From positions 1 through 45,377 of the forward strand of contig CALXJT010000008.1 of NCBI GenBank assembly GCA_944388695.1: DNA of 45,377 nt, written 5' to 3'. Made by a program: the position numbers and the translations under genes. The DNA is from an uncultured Clostridia bacterium. Its GTDB lineage: Bacteria > Bacillota > Clostridia > TANB77 > CAG-508. Shown piece by piece: positions 26,385 through 35,865 of the stretch. The stretch's first letter is position 1, and each line of letters opens with the position of its first letter. The notes under the pieces are model-generated. The model did not search any database and was not told the DNA's origin. It was given only the letters and a program-made list of their open reading frames with translations.

Positions 26385-26458
26385 TGTCGAATTTTGCGAT
26401 GAAAAACGAAGAAAATAAGCAAAAATCTATTGAAATAAAAAACAAAATATGTTTTAAT
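26385..26458 (+). promoter_or_regulatory. Putative Spo0A box and promoter upstream of the PD-(D/E)XK-like gene
   Basis: TGTCGAA at 26385-26391 is part of the same 12-mer TGTCGAATTTTG found at 276 and 8983. A promoter-like TTGAAA (26430-26435), 17-bp spacer and TTTAAT (26453-26458) with TG just upstream follows. The next gene starts 310 bases further on, so the link is tentative; no other feature was recognised in 26459-26756. Confidence 0.4.
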
Positions 26459-26768
26459 AATGAAAACGAACATAAGAAATACTGACATTTTAAAATTTAT
26501 TTCAATAATTAAGTTTAAATTATCAACGCAAGTTTATAAAAAGTTCTTATAAAGTATAATTTTAATAAAATTCTAAAAAGTTCCCAATATATAATTTTAA
26601 ATAAAATTCTAAATAATAAAATATTTAATAATGAAATACATTATTTTACTTTGCATCTAAAAAAGTGCTAACATAGACATGTCCTAAAAAATAAAAATAC
26701 ACCTACAAAAAAATTATGGTTTATGAGCAACCATTAAAAAACTCAAATATATAATAAAGGAGTAGAAA

Positions 26769-27506
26769 TTGAAAATTTTTACGTATAATGACTATTTAGA
26801 TTACACACAAAATAATAATCAGCAAAAGAAATTATCAAAAGAAAAAAGAGAAAAAGAAAGAAATATAGAATATGACATAATAGACCAATACATATTAAAA
26901 TCAATAGGAGAAAAGGAATACATCATAGAATTTTTATATTCATTCTATAAAAAAGAAATTCAAGATATAAAAACAATAGATTTAAAAAAAATATCAGAAT
27001 TAGAAACAAAAAACATCAAAAATAATACACAAATTTATAAACATATGTATAAAGAAATGTATTTCATAATTCAATATGAAAATCAATTTTATTCTCAAAA
27101 AATTTTTGAAATCTTACAAATTTGTATGGAACTAATAAAAAAGTGGAAAGAAGAAAAAATAAAATCCAAAAATCAAAATAAATCTTTTAGATATCCAATT
27201 ATAATCCCAATTATAATTTATACAGGAGAAAAAGAATGGAGAAGTAAAAAACAAATAAAACTAACGCAAACAGAATTTGAAAATAATGGTGTATATTTTT
27301 CATATAATCTCATAAATATTAAAAATATGTCAATGTTAAAATTACTAGAAAAAGACACATTAATAACAGATTTATTACTATTAAAAAAATGCGAAGGAAA
27401 CATAAAAACTAAAATGTTAGAGATATTAATGGAAGACACAAGAAATGTAAACAAATATTATATTTATAAAAAAATAAAAGATGCAGAAATTGAGATTAAG
27501 CTCTAA
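26769..27506 (+). CDS. PD-(D/E)XK nuclease-like protein, Rpn/YhgA-transposase_31 type
   Basis: A 245-residue protein resembling the Rpn family of recombination-promoting nucleases, formerly putative transposases. Family marks seen: an N-terminal YDIIDQYILKSI helix, the core FIIQYENQFYSQKIFEIL (in place of the usual LIEHQS strand) and YPIIIPIIIYTGEKEW. The catalytic acidic residues are diverged, so nuclease activity is uncertain. It starts at a TTG (26769), five bases after AAAGGAG, the only TTG start I favour in the window. Shorter than many relatives (about 290-300 residues), it may lack the usual C-terminal extension. It stands alone between the ABC importer and smc. Confidence 0.65.
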   Translation: MKIFTYNDYLDYTQNNNQQKKLSKEKREKERNIEYDIIDQYILKSIGEKEYIIEFLYSFYKKEIQDIKTIDLKKISELETKNIKNNTQIYKHMYKEMYFIIQYENQFYSQKIFEILQICMELIKKWKEEKIKSKNQNKSFRYPIIIPIIIYTGEKEWRSKKQIKLTQTEFENNGVYFSYNLINIKNMSMLKLLEKDTLITDLLLLKKCEGNIKTKMLEILMEDTRNVNKYYIYKKIKDAEIEIKL

Positions 27507-27626
27507 TAGAATTTTAAATCATAATATTTTTTAAATCATAAAAAATCTAAATAAAAATCCAGTAAAAAATAAAGAAACATTAACTCGATTCTTATAGTTA
27601 ATAAAAAAACTAGTACTAAACGTTCG

Positions 27627-27715
27627 CCTACAATTTAAGGGGCAATTGAAAAGTTAAATGCAATTTCGAAAAAATAAGTGCAATTTACTTTGTTAATTGA
27701 CACCTACAATTTAAG
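27627..27715. repeat. Small MITE- or IS-end-like remnant with 13-bp flanking repeats
   Basis: CCTACAATTTAAG occurs at 27627-27639 and again at 27703-27715. The 63 bases between start with GGGCAATTGAAAAG and end with CTTTGTTAATTGACA, imperfect inverted termini, and contain three spaced GCAATT repeats. Spaced short repeats next to termini resemble insertion-sequence ends (IS21 type). No transposase is present. Confidence 0.4.
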
Positions 27716-27737
27716 CAACAAAAGACAAAATAACTAC

Positions 27738-27766
27738 TTTACAACTAAAAAAAAATAGTATAAAAT
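27738..27766 (+). promoter_or_regulatory. Probable promoter for smc
   Basis: TTTACA (27738-27743), a 17-bp spacer and TAAAAT (27761-27766), 35 bases before the smc start codon. Confidence 0.55.
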
Positions 27767-27801
27767 ACTATAGATAAATAGAAAAATAAAGGTGAAAATA
27801 G

Positions 27802-30800
27802 ATGTATTTAAAAAGATTAGAAATGCAAGGATTTAAATCATTTGCAGATAAAACAGTATTAGAATTTAAAAAAGGAATAACAACAGTAATAGGACCAAAT
27901 GGTTCAGGAAAAAGTAATATATCAGATGCAATAAGATGGGTATTAGGTGAGCAAAGTATGAAATCATTAAGAGGTTCAAAATCGCTTGATGTTATTTTTG
28001 CAGGAACACAAAACAGAAAATCTCTAGGTTTTGCAGAAGCATCACTAGTATTTGATAATACAGACAATAGCTTACCAATAGAATATCAAGAAGTAACAGT
28101 AACAAGGAGATTATATAGAAGTGGAGAAACTGGATACTTCATAAACAAAGTCCCATGCAGATTAAAAGATATATTAGAATTATTTATGGATACAGGAATA
28201 GGAAGAGATGGATATTCAATAGTAGGACAAGGAAAAATAGACGAGATATTAAGTAACAAATCAGAAGATAGAAGACATATATTTGAAGAAGCAGCAGGAA
28301 TCGTAAAATACAGAATACGTAAACAAGAATCAGAAAAGAAATTAGAACATACAAAATTAAACCTATTAAGAATAAATGACATATTATCAGAAATAGAAGG
28401 AAATCTAGAACCATTACAAATGCAATCAGAAAAAGCAAAGAAATTCTTAAATATAAGAGAAGAACTAAAAAATGTAGAAGTAGGACTATTTGTATATAAT
28501 ATAGAAAAATACAAAAAAGGTCTAGAAGAAATAGTAAAAGATGAAGAAATCATGCAAAGTCAATGTAATGACGAAGAAGGAAAGCTAGAAAGAAGTAAAA
28601 TAGTAAAAGAAGAATTAAAAACAGTAATAGATGAGCTAACAACAAAAATAGAAGAAATATCAAATTTGGGATTTGAAAGTCAAAAAGAAATAGAAATGTT
28701 AAATTCTGATATAAATGTAGCAAATACAAGAATAGCAAACAATAACGAAAATGAAAAAAGATATCAAGAAGAAATAGAAGAAAAAGAAGCAAGAAACAAA
28801 GAATTAGAAGAGGAAATTAAGCAAAAAGAAGAAAAGAAATATAACTTAAAAGAAAACAAAGAAAAATTTGAAAAAGAATTAGAACAAAAACAAAATGAAT
28901 TAAATCAAATAACAAATAATTTATCTAAAAAAGAATTAGAAATAGAAGAATATAAAAAGACAGTGGAAGAAAATACAGAAAAAAGATTCGATTTACAATC
29001 AGAAAAGAATACACAAAAAGTAAATTATGAAAATGATGAAAAAAGAGAAAATCAAGTAAAACAAGAAATTTCAATGCAAATATCAGAATTAGATAGAGCA
29101 AGAATGAAAAAAGAAGATATAGATAAAGAATTCTATAAAATAGAAGATCAAAGAAATAAAATCAAAAAAAGTTTAGAAGACAACCAAAAACAAAAATTAG
29201 AAATAACCCAAAAATCAAAAGAATATGACACAAAAATAGTGCAATATACAAATGAAATGAGAATTAAAGAATCAAGACAGAAATTTTTAATAGAAACAGA
29301 AAAAGAAAAAGAAGGATATATAAAAAGCGTAAAATCATTACTAAAAGATTGTGAAAATATAAAAGAATTAGGAAAAGGAATGCATGGAGTTTTAGCCAAC
29401 ATAATAGAAGTACCAGAAGAATTACAAACAGCAATAGAAATGTGTTTAGGAGCTAGCTTGCAGAACATAGTTACAGAAACAGAAGAAGATGCAAAAAGAT
29501 TAGTAGAATATTTAAGAAAAAATAATTTAGGAAGAGCATCATTCTTACCAATTACATCAGTAAAAGGTAAAAAACTAGAAAAAATAAAAGGTAATGAAAA
29601 AGGAATAGTAGGAATAGCATCAGATTTAATATCATATAACAAAAAATATGAACAAATAATTCTAAACTTACTAGGAAGAACTGTAATTGTAGACACAATG
29701 GATACAGCAATAAAAGTTGCAAAACAAAATGGATACACATTTAGAATCGTCACTGTAGATGGAGATTTAATAAATCCATCAGGAGCAATTACAGGAGGTT
29801 CTATAGCTAAAAAGACAGTAAATATATTAGGAAGAGAAAAAGAGATTAAAAAACTAGGAAAGGAAATAGAAGAACTAAAAGATATAATACAAAAATTACA
29901 AAAAGAAAAAGACGAATATGAAGAATCAATAGAAAGCATATTAGAATATATAAGCAAATTAGAAGAAGAATTACAAGAAATCGAAATAACATATGCAACA
30001 GAAAAACAAAAAGTATTATCAATAGAAGAAAACATAGAAAAAATCGAAAATAGACTAAACAAATTAAAAGATGAGCAAGAAAGATTAAAAGAACACAAAG
30101 AAGAATCAATAAAAATACAAGAAGAAACAGATAAAGAAATAGAAAAAATTAATTTAGAAACAGAAGAATTAAACAAAAAGATATCAGAATTTGCAGAAAA
30201 TAATAAAGAAAATCAAAAATACATAGACGATTTGAATTTTGATATAACAAACTTAAAAATATCAGTATCATCTTTTGATGAAAGTGAAACATCAATAGAA
30301 GAAATACAAGAAAGAATAAAACAAGAAATAGATACAAATAATAAATCAATACAAAATAAAAAAGAACAAATAGAAATGATAAAAAGTGATAACGAAAACT
30401 TAAAGGAAAGCATTACAGAAACCAAGAACAAGATTGAACAAATAAAAGAAGATGTAAAAAATAGTAGTGAAAAAATAGAAAACTATAAAAAAGAGAGAAT
30501 AGAAAAGAACGAAAAATTAAATAATCAAGAAGAACAAATTACAGAAAAAATGAAAATAATAGAAGACTTAAAAGCACAAATACTAAAATTGGAGATGAAA
30601 AAAGAAAAAAATCAAGAAGAAATAAACAATATAATTCAAAAAATGTGGGAAGAATATGAACTAACACCACTACAGGCAGAAAGCTATAAAAAACCAGAAA
30701 ATATCGCACTAACACAAAGAAAAGTATCAGACTTAAGAAATGAGCTAAAAGAAATTGGAAGTGTTAATATAGATTCAATAGAAGAATATAAAACCTTAAA

Positions 30801-31350
30801 AGAGAGATATGACTTTATGAGTGAGCAAAGGTTAGATTTAGAAAACACAATGTCAAAATTAAGAAAAATAATAACAGAAATAACACAAACAATGAAAGAG
30901 CAATTCAAAGAAAAATTTAAAAAGATTAATCAAAACTTTGACGAAGTATTTAAAGAATTATTTGGTGGAGGAAAAGCAGAATTAAAACTTGAAAATGAAG
31001 AAGACATTTTAGAATGTGGAATAGAAATAACAGTACAACCACCAGGAAAAAAATTACAAAGCATGACATTACTTTCAGGAGGAGAAAAAGCATTAACAGC
31101 CATAGCATTATTATTTGCAATATTAAAAATAAATCCAGCACCATTCTGCGTATTAGACGAAATAGAAGCAGCACTAGATGATGTAAATGTATATAGATAT
31201 GCAGAATACTTGAAAAAATTTGCTCAAAATACACAATTTTTAGTAATAACACATAGAAAAGGAACTATGGAAGTAGCAGATACTGTATATGGTGTAACAA
31301 TGGAAGAAAGTGGTATATCAAAATTATTATCAATGAAATTAAAACAATAG
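27802..31350 (+). CDS. smc: Chromosome segregation protein SMC
   Basis: A 1182-residue structural-maintenance-of-chromosomes ATPase that forms a ring with ScpA and ScpB to organise the chromosome. The head has Walker A GPNGSGKS at residues 31-38. Two long coiled-coil arms of repeated E/K-rich heptads flank a hinge of about residues 515-665 (with GVLANIIEVPEEL and SGAITGGSIAKK). The C-terminal head shows the signature LSGGEKA near 1091 and Walker B CVLDEIEAALDD near 1115-1126. AAAGGTGA precedes the ATG at 27802. ftsY and rnc, which often flank smc in Bacillota, are absent; smc stands alone between its own promoter and terminator. Confidence 0.98.
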   Translation: MYLKRLEMQGFKSFADKTVLEFKKGITTVIGPNGSGKSNISDAIRWVLGEQSMKSLRGSKSLDVIFAGTQNRKSLGFAEASLVFDNTDNSLPIEYQEVTVTRRLYRSGETGYFINKVPCRLKDILELFMDTGIGRDGYSIVGQGKIDEILSNKSEDRRHIFEEAAGIVKYRIRKQESEKKLEHTKLNLLRINDILSEIEGNLEPLQMQSEKAKKFLNIREELKNVEVGLFVYNIEKYKKGLEEIVKDEEIMQSQCNDEEGKLERSKIVKEELKTVIDELTTKIEEISNLGFESQKEIEMLNSDINVANTRIANNNENEKRYQEEIEEKEARNKELEEEIKQKEEKKYNLKENKEKFEKELEQKQNELNQITNNLSKKELEIEEYKKTVEENTEKRFDLQSEKNTQKVNYENDEKRENQVKQEISMQISELDRARMKKEDIDKEFYKIEDQRNKIKKSLEDNQKQKLEITQKSKEYDTKIVQYTNEMRIKESRQKFLIETEKEKEGYIKSVKSLLKDCENIKELGKGMHGVLANIIEVPEELQTAIEMCLGASLQNIVTETEEDAKRLVEYLRKNNLGRASFLPITSVKGKKLEKIKGNEKGIVGIASDLISYNKKYEQIILNLLGRTVIVDTMDTAIKVAKQNGYTFRIVTVDGDLINPSGAITGGSIAKKTVNILGREKEIKKLGKEIEELKDIIQKLQKEKDEYEESIESILEYISKLEEELQEIEITYATEKQKVLSIEENIEKIENRLNKLKDEQERLKEHKEESIKIQEETDKEIEKINLETEELNKKISEFAENNKENQKYIDDLNFDITNLKISVSSFDESETSIEEIQERIKQEIDTNNKSIQNKKEQIEMIKSDNENLKESITETKNKIEQIKEDVKNSSEKIENYKKERIEKNEKLNNQEEQITEKMKIIEDLKAQILKLEMKKEKNQEEINNIIQKMWEEYELTPLQAESYKKPENIALTQRKVSDLRNELKEIGSVNIDSIEEYKTLKERYDFMSEQRLDLENTMSKLRKIITEITQTMKEQFKEKFKKINQNFDEVFKELFGGGKAELKLENEEDILECGIEITVQPPGKKLQSMTLLSGGEKALTAIALLFAILKINPAPFCVLDEIEAALDDVNVYRYAEYLKKFAQNTQFLVITHRKGTMEVADTVYGVTMEESGISKLLSMKLKQ

Positions 31351-31358
31351 GAGAATAT

Positions 31359-31390
31359 AGAGAATGTATTAGTAAAATAATATATTCTCT
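31359..31390 (+). terminator. Terminator after smc
   Basis: AGAGAATGTATTA (31359-31371) pairs with TAATATATTCTCT (31378-31390) with one G-T pair; a T-rich tract (ATTTATTTATTTT) follows, nine bases after the smc stop. Confidence 0.85.
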
Positions 31391-31435
31391 ATTTATTTAT
31401 TTTATCGTCTAACAGTAAAATGCTAACACAAAATT

Positions 31436-31461
31436 AGCTCTATCAGTATATTGATAGAGCT
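31436..31461 (-). terminator. Terminator after ytaF
   Basis: A perfect 10-bp stem, AGCTCTATCA (31436-31445) with TGATAGAGCT (31452-31461), followed by AATTTTG on the minus strand, 34 bases beyond the ytaF stop. Confidence 0.75.
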
Positions 31462-31494
31462 TAAAAAATAGAATAAAAAATCTATAAATAAAAA

Positions 31495-32175
31495 TCACAA
31501 AAATTTAACAACACCAATAATAATAAGCAAAACACCAGAAATAACAGACCAAACATTATCTGGAATTTTACTAAATTTATAAAGTTTTCTTCCAAGTAAA
31601 TTCCCCAAATTAATAAAAAAGAATTGAAAACAACTAATAAAAAAAGGAAAAAGAATTGAAGAAATACTCATAACACTAAAACCAATACCAATGCAAAAAC
31701 TATCTAAAGAAAGAGCGAATCCCAAAAATAATGCTTCTTTAGCATCAATACTATTAGAACCATCAAAATCAGAAGAAACAGGATTTTTAATAATTTTAAT
31801 AGTAATACCAAGAAATTTTATAAAAAAAGAATATATTTTTTCTTCACCATCAAAATCTAAATTTTTATTTGATGTTTTATTAAATAAACAAGATTTTTCT
31901 TTATTCTTATTCTTGCCAGATAAAGATTGAAAGCACATGAAAAATCCCATAACAATTAAAACAATAGCACCAATATAAACAGTAATAAAATCAGGTAAAA
32001 TCAATTTTAAAATATTTCCAAGCCAAATAGATAGATTAGATACAACAAAAGATATAAGAAAAAGAATAACTTTAGCAAATGATGTAATACGAGTATTTTT
32101 AATACCATATGTAATACCGATTCCAAGAGAATCAACACTACTAGAAATAGCCAAAAGTAAACAATTTAAAAACAT
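31495..32175 (-). CDS. ytaF: Sporulation membrane protein YtaF (MntP-like)
   Basis: A 226-residue integral membrane protein with about six helices in two halves, related to the manganese exporter MntP. The first helix holds AISSSVDSLGIGI and the fourth holds GFALSLDSFCIGIGF, the paired acidic residue sites of the family. The linker with NPVSSDFDGSNSIDAKEAL is characteristic of YtaF, a protein conserved among spore formers. The central loop contains a lysine-rich cytoplasmic stretch. GGAG lies upstream of the start at 32175. It sits convergent to smc and divergent from the P-type ATPase. Ion transport is plausible by homology; the role in sporulation is known only from family naming. Confidence 0.88.
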   Translation of the reverse strand: MFLNCLLLAISSSVDSLGIGITYGIKNTRITSFAKVILFLISFVVSNLSIWLGNILKLILPDFITVYIGAIVLIVMGFFMCFQSLSGKNKNKEKSCLFNKTSNKNLDFDGEEKIYSFFIKFLGITIKIIKNPVSSDFDGSNSIDAKEALFLGFALSLDSFCIGIGFSVMSISSILFPFFISCFQFFFINLGNLLGRKLYKFSKIPDNVWSVISGVLLIIIGVVKFL

Positions 32176-32309
32176 AATAACAACTCCATATCTAAAGAAA
32201 ACTAAAGAAGGAAAGGGATGTTTTAAAACCTCACATTAATATAATCTCCTCTCTATATAGTATGAAAAAACGACAAAAAAGTACAAAGAAAATTGTGAAT
32301 AAAAAAACT

Positions 32310-32340
32310 AGACAAGCATATAGTTAAATAAAGACAAGCA
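32310..32340. promoter_or_regulatory. Direct repeat AGACAAGCA upstream of the P-type ATPase
   Basis: AGACAAGCA occurs at 32310-32318 and 32332-32340, starting 22 bp apart (about two helical turns), 34-64 bases before the ATPase start. It could bind a regulator; no function is shown. Confidence 0.3.
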
Positions 32341-32373
32341 AAGAAATAAAAAAATACAAAGGAGAGTGTAACT

Positions 32374-35016
32374 ATGTGGCAAACATTAAGAAAAGAAGAA
32401 GTGTTAAAAAAGTTAGGAACAAATGAAAAATTGGGTCTAACAGAAAAGGAGGTTATAGAAAAACAGATAAAAAATGGAAAAAATAAATTAGCAGATAAGA
32501 AAAAAGAAGGAATCATAATAAAGTTTTTTAAACAATTTAATGATTTCATGATAATTATCTTAATAATTGCATCAATAATCTCTGCAATAGTATCAAAAAT
32601 GCAAGGTGAAAATGATTATATTGATTCTATTATAATAATCGGAATAGTTATATTTAATGCATTAATGGGAGTAATACAAGAAGCCAAAGCAGAAAAATCA
32701 ATAGAGAGTTTAAAGAAAATGACACCACAAAAAACTAAAGTTATAAGAGAAGGAAAAACAAAAGAAATAAATAGTGAAGAATTAGTAGTAGGAGATATTA
32801 TAGTTTTAGAATCAGGAAATTACATACCAGCAGACTGTAGAATTATAGATGGATATAATTTAAAAATTGAAGAATCAGCATTAACAGGAGAAACTATACC
32901 ATCAGAAAAAGAGGCAAATATTATATGTAAAAAAGATATACCATTAGGAGATATGAAAAATTTAGCATTCATGTCTAGTATAACAGTTAATGGGCATGGA
33001 AAAGCAGTTGTAACTGAAACAGGAATGAATACACAAGTTGGAAAAATTGCTAACATGATAATAGAAAATGAAGCACCAGAAACACCAATACAAAAAAAGC
33101 TAGGTCAAGTTGGAAAAATATTAGGAGTGGCATGTTTAATAATATGTATCATCATATTTATAATTGGAATAATAAAACAAACACCACCAATGGAAATGTT
33201 TATGACATCTGTAGGATTGGCAGTAGCAGCAATACCTGAAGGATTACCAGCAATAGTAACAATCATGCTATCAATAGGTGTAACAAAAATGGCAAAAAAG
33301 AATAGTATTATTAGAAAATTGCCAGCAGTAGAAACATTAGGAAGTAGTACAGTAATCTGTTCAGACAAAACAGGAACATTAACACAAAATAAGATGAAAG
33401 TAATGGAAATATATTCTGAAAATATACAAAAAACAATAAAATATGGAATGTTATGCACAGATTGCGAAATAATAGTGGAAAACAATAATAAAATAAAGGT
33501 AAATGGGGAAGCAACAGAAAAGGCAATAGTGGAAAAAGCAATAGAATTAGAAAATAATAAAACAGAAATAGAAGAAAAAATACCAAGGATAAATGAAATA
33601 CCATTTGATTCTAATAGAAAAATGATGACAACAATACATAAAATTCAAGATGGATATTTAATTATAACAAAAGGAGCTCCAGATGTGTTATTAAAAAGAT
33701 GTGTAAGAACAGAAAGAGGAAATATATTTTCAAGTAATGAAATGCAAAAAGCATTAAGAGAAAATACAAAAATGGCAAATAAAGCATTAAGAGTAATAGC
33801 AGTAGCATATAAAGAAGTAAAGCAACTTCCAAGACAGATAAATTCAGAATTAATAGAAAAAGAATTAACGTTTAGTGGATTAATAGGAATGATAGATCCA
33901 CCAAGAGAAGGAGTAAAAGAAGCGGTAAAAACATGTAAAAGAGCAGGAATAAAAACAGTAATGATAACAGGAGACCATTTAGAAACAGCAAAAGCAATAG
34001 CAAAAGAACTAGAAATCATAAAAAAAGATGAAAAGGCAATGAGCGGAAGTGAATTAGATAAAATATCTGATGAAGAGTTAAGAAAAATAATAAAAAATTA
34101 TTCAGTATTTGCAAGAGTAACACCAGAACATAAAGTAAGAATAGTAAAAGCATGGCAAAAAAATGGAGCAGTAGTAGCTATGACAGGAGATGGAGTAAAC
34201 GACAGCCCAGCATTAAAAAATGCAGATATAGGAATAGCAATGGGGAAAAACGGTACAGATGTAGCAAAAAATGCAGCAGATATGATATTAACAGATGATA
34301 ATTTTGTCACAATAGTAGAAGCAGTAAAACAAGGAAGAAATATATATGATAATATAAGAAAAGCAGTTCATTTTCTAATAGCAACAAATATAGGAGAGAT
34401 TGTAACAATATTTCTAGGTTTAGTATTAGGATTAAAATCACCATTACTTGCAATACAACTTTTATGGATAAATTTAGTTACAGACTCATTACCTGCAATT
34501 GCATTGGGATTAGAACCACCAGAAAAAGATATAATGAATAGAAAACCTATAAATAGTAGAAAAGGAATATTTTCAGATGGTTTATGGGGAAAAATCATAA
34601 TAGAAGGAATAATGATTGGAATGCTTACACTAGTAGCATTTAGCATAGGAAATAAATATTACGGAATTGAAGTAGCAAGAACAATGTCATTTATGGCAAT
34701 AGGTTTACTAGAATTAATACATAGTTTTAACATAAAAAGTGAAAAATCCATATTTGAAGTTGGAATATTAGAAAATAAATATCTATTAGGAAGTTTAATA
34801 TTGGGAATATTCGTTCAGACAATTGTAGTAGTAATTCCAAGTGTTGCAGAAGTATTTGAATTAGTACCACTAACAAGTACACAATGGATAATAACAATAT
34901 TTATTGGAATATTACCAATACCAATTATAGAATTACAGAAAAAGATTAATAAAATAAATAGTAGAGGAAAGATAATAGAAATAGAAAAAATACAAGAACT
35001 AAAAAAGGAAGTATAA
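32374..35016 (+). CDS. P-type calcium-transporting ATPase (type IIA, SERCA/PMR1-like)
   Basis: An 880-residue cation pump expected to export calcium. The actuator motif ALTGETIPSEK, the phosphorylated aspartate D331 in CSDKTGTLTQNKM, and the hinge TGDGVNDSPALKNADIGIAM are intact. The ion-binding helix 4 reads VAAIPEGLPA, and helix 6 holds NLVTDSLPA, the arrangement of bacterial type IIA calcium ATPases. The N-terminal cation-ATPase domain and a C-terminal bundle of four further helices are present. AAAGGAGAGTG precedes the ATG at 32374. The gene stands alone; a 42-bp tandem repeat follows it. Calcium is the best inferred ion, though manganese is possible. Confidence 0.93.
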   Translation: MWQTLRKEEVLKKLGTNEKLGLTEKEVIEKQIKNGKNKLADKKKEGIIIKFFKQFNDFMIIILIIASIISAIVSKMQGENDYIDSIIIIGIVIFNALMGVIQEAKAEKSIESLKKMTPQKTKVIREGKTKEINSEELVVGDIIVLESGNYIPADCRIIDGYNLKIEESALTGETIPSEKEANIICKKDIPLGDMKNLAFMSSITVNGHGKAVVTETGMNTQVGKIANMIIENEAPETPIQKKLGQVGKILGVACLIICIIIFIIGIIKQTPPMEMFMTSVGLAVAAIPEGLPAIVTIMLSIGVTKMAKKNSIIRKLPAVETLGSSTVICSDKTGTLTQNKMKVMEIYSENIQKTIKYGMLCTDCEIIVENNNKIKVNGEATEKAIVEKAIELENNKTEIEEKIPRINEIPFDSNRKMMTTIHKIQDGYLIITKGAPDVLLKRCVRTERGNIFSSNEMQKALRENTKMANKALRVIAVAYKEVKQLPRQINSELIEKELTFSGLIGMIDPPREGVKEAVKTCKRAGIKTVMITGDHLETAKAIAKELEIIKKDEKAMSGSELDKISDEELRKIIKNYSVFARVTPEHKVRIVKAWQKNGAVVAMTGDGVNDSPALKNADIGIAMGKNGTDVAKNAADMILTDDNFVTIVEAVKQGRNIYDNIRKAVHFLIATNIGEIVTIFLGLVLGLKSPLLAIQLLWINLVTDSLPAIALGLEPPEKDIMNRKPINSRKGIFSDGLWGKIIIEGIMIGMLTLVAFSIGNKYYGIEVARTMSFMAIGLLELIHSFNIKSEKSIFEVGILENKYLLGSLILGIFVQTIVVVIPSVAEVFELVPLTSTQWIITIFIGILPIPIIELQKKINKINSRGKIIEIEKIQELKKEV

Positions 35017-35029
35017 AACTATTCATATG

Positions 35030-35197
35030 TTCAAATATTAGTTAAAGATTAGATAAAATATTATTAATATATTCAAATATTAGCTAAAGATTAAATTAAA
35101 TATTATTAATATATTCAAATATTAGATAAAGATTAAATAAAATATTATTAATGTATTTAAATATTAATTAAAGATTAGCTATAATATTAACAAAATG
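35030..35197. repeat. 42-bp tandem repeat, about four copies
   Basis: Units beginning TTCAAATATTAG start at 35030, 35072, 35114 and 35156 (the last diverged to TTTAAATATTAA), an exact 42-bp period. Each unit also contains a TAAAGATTA and an AATATTATTAAT segment. It lies 14 bases after the P-type ATPase stop codon and is non-coding. The remaining bases to 35296 are AT-rich with looser CAGTTA/AGCTATAA motifs. Confidence 0.88.
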
Positions 35198-35296
35198 TCA
35201 ATTAAAATATCAGTTAATCTATCAGTTAAATTAAAATACTAGCTATAAAGTCAGTTATAATATTAGTCATGATTTTATATGAGGCAAAATAAAAAA

Positions 35297-35348
35297 TCAT
35301 CCCCTCAAAGTAAATATTAAAATAACAATATATACTTTAAGGGGATGA
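35297..35348 (-). terminator. Terminator after the 139-aa minus-strand gene
   Basis: TCATCCCCTCAAAGTA (35297-35312) pairs with TACTTTAAGGGGATGA (35333-35348), 16 positions with one mismatch; on the minus strand TTTTTTATTTT follows. It lies 53 bases beyond the gene's stop codon. Confidence 0.85.
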
Positions 35349-35401
35349 ATCATCTTGATTATAGGAGTTTCTAAAAAAGAATATAGTTTTTATGAAGAAA
35401 C

Positions 35402-35821
35402 TCAATCGTTGAACTCATTAATTCCAGCCATTTCTCTGTCAAAAAAATAATCATCTACAACAAGATCTTTCTCGGGAATAAAGTCGCATAAATCACCGGC
35501 CACAGAAGAGTTATCAGCTGTAAGCTGGTCAATAAAAATTAATCGACGGGGCAGATGTTTTCTACATTCAGAGTAAATATAATTCCAGATATAATTCTCT
35601 GAATATACGACTTCATGCTTTCTCAAGTTTTCAAGAGTGAATCTTGAATAATCGATAGTTGCAAATACTTCTCCATTAACAAGAAGAGCAACAGAAAGCG
35701 GATTTGGAATATTAGTGAGTTGAACATAACACTGTTTTTTATGAACCTCATCAGTTACATGAAATCCGTAATAATTTACAATGTTTCCCCGTGAATCTCT
35801 CTTAATGATTTTTTTCTTCAT
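35402..35821 (-). CDS. Hypothetical protein of foreign composition (139 aa)
   Basis: An unrecognised soluble protein of 139 residues. It begins with a basic stretch (KKKIIKRDSRGN), then alternating hydrophobic residues that suggest a beta-rich core (YGFHVTDEVHKKQCYVQL, SVALLVNGEVFATIDY), and ends in an acidic tail. No motif could be assigned. Its codons are GC-richer than those of the neighbours. AAAAGGAGG precedes the start at 35821 and is shared, with the surrounding TTATTAAAAGGAGG, with the 258-aa gene at 38126-38902. It has a strong promoter (35866-35894) and terminator of its own and is divergent from another foreign-looking gene at 35990. Confidence 0.7.
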   Translation of the reverse strand: MKKKIIKRDSRGNIVNYYGFHVTDEVHKKQCYVQLTNIPNPLSVALLVNGEVFATIDYSRFTLENLRKHEVVYSENYIWNYIYSECRKHLPRRLIFIDQLTADNSSVAGDLCDFIPEKDLVVDDYFFDREMAGINEFND

Positions 35822-35865
35822 AAAAAAATCCTCCTTTTAATAATAAAACATTAAACTGCATAATA

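Noticed and set aside
29148..30176. A long open frame on the minus strand opposite smc
   Set aside because: It is a shadow of the low-complexity coiled-coil coding region; it has no ribosome binding site, and its predicted protein is a serine- and phenylalanine-rich mirror of E/K-rich codons.
31691..31930. A plus-strand frame inside ytaF
   Set aside because: It is antisense to a clear membrane protein gene and has no start signals.
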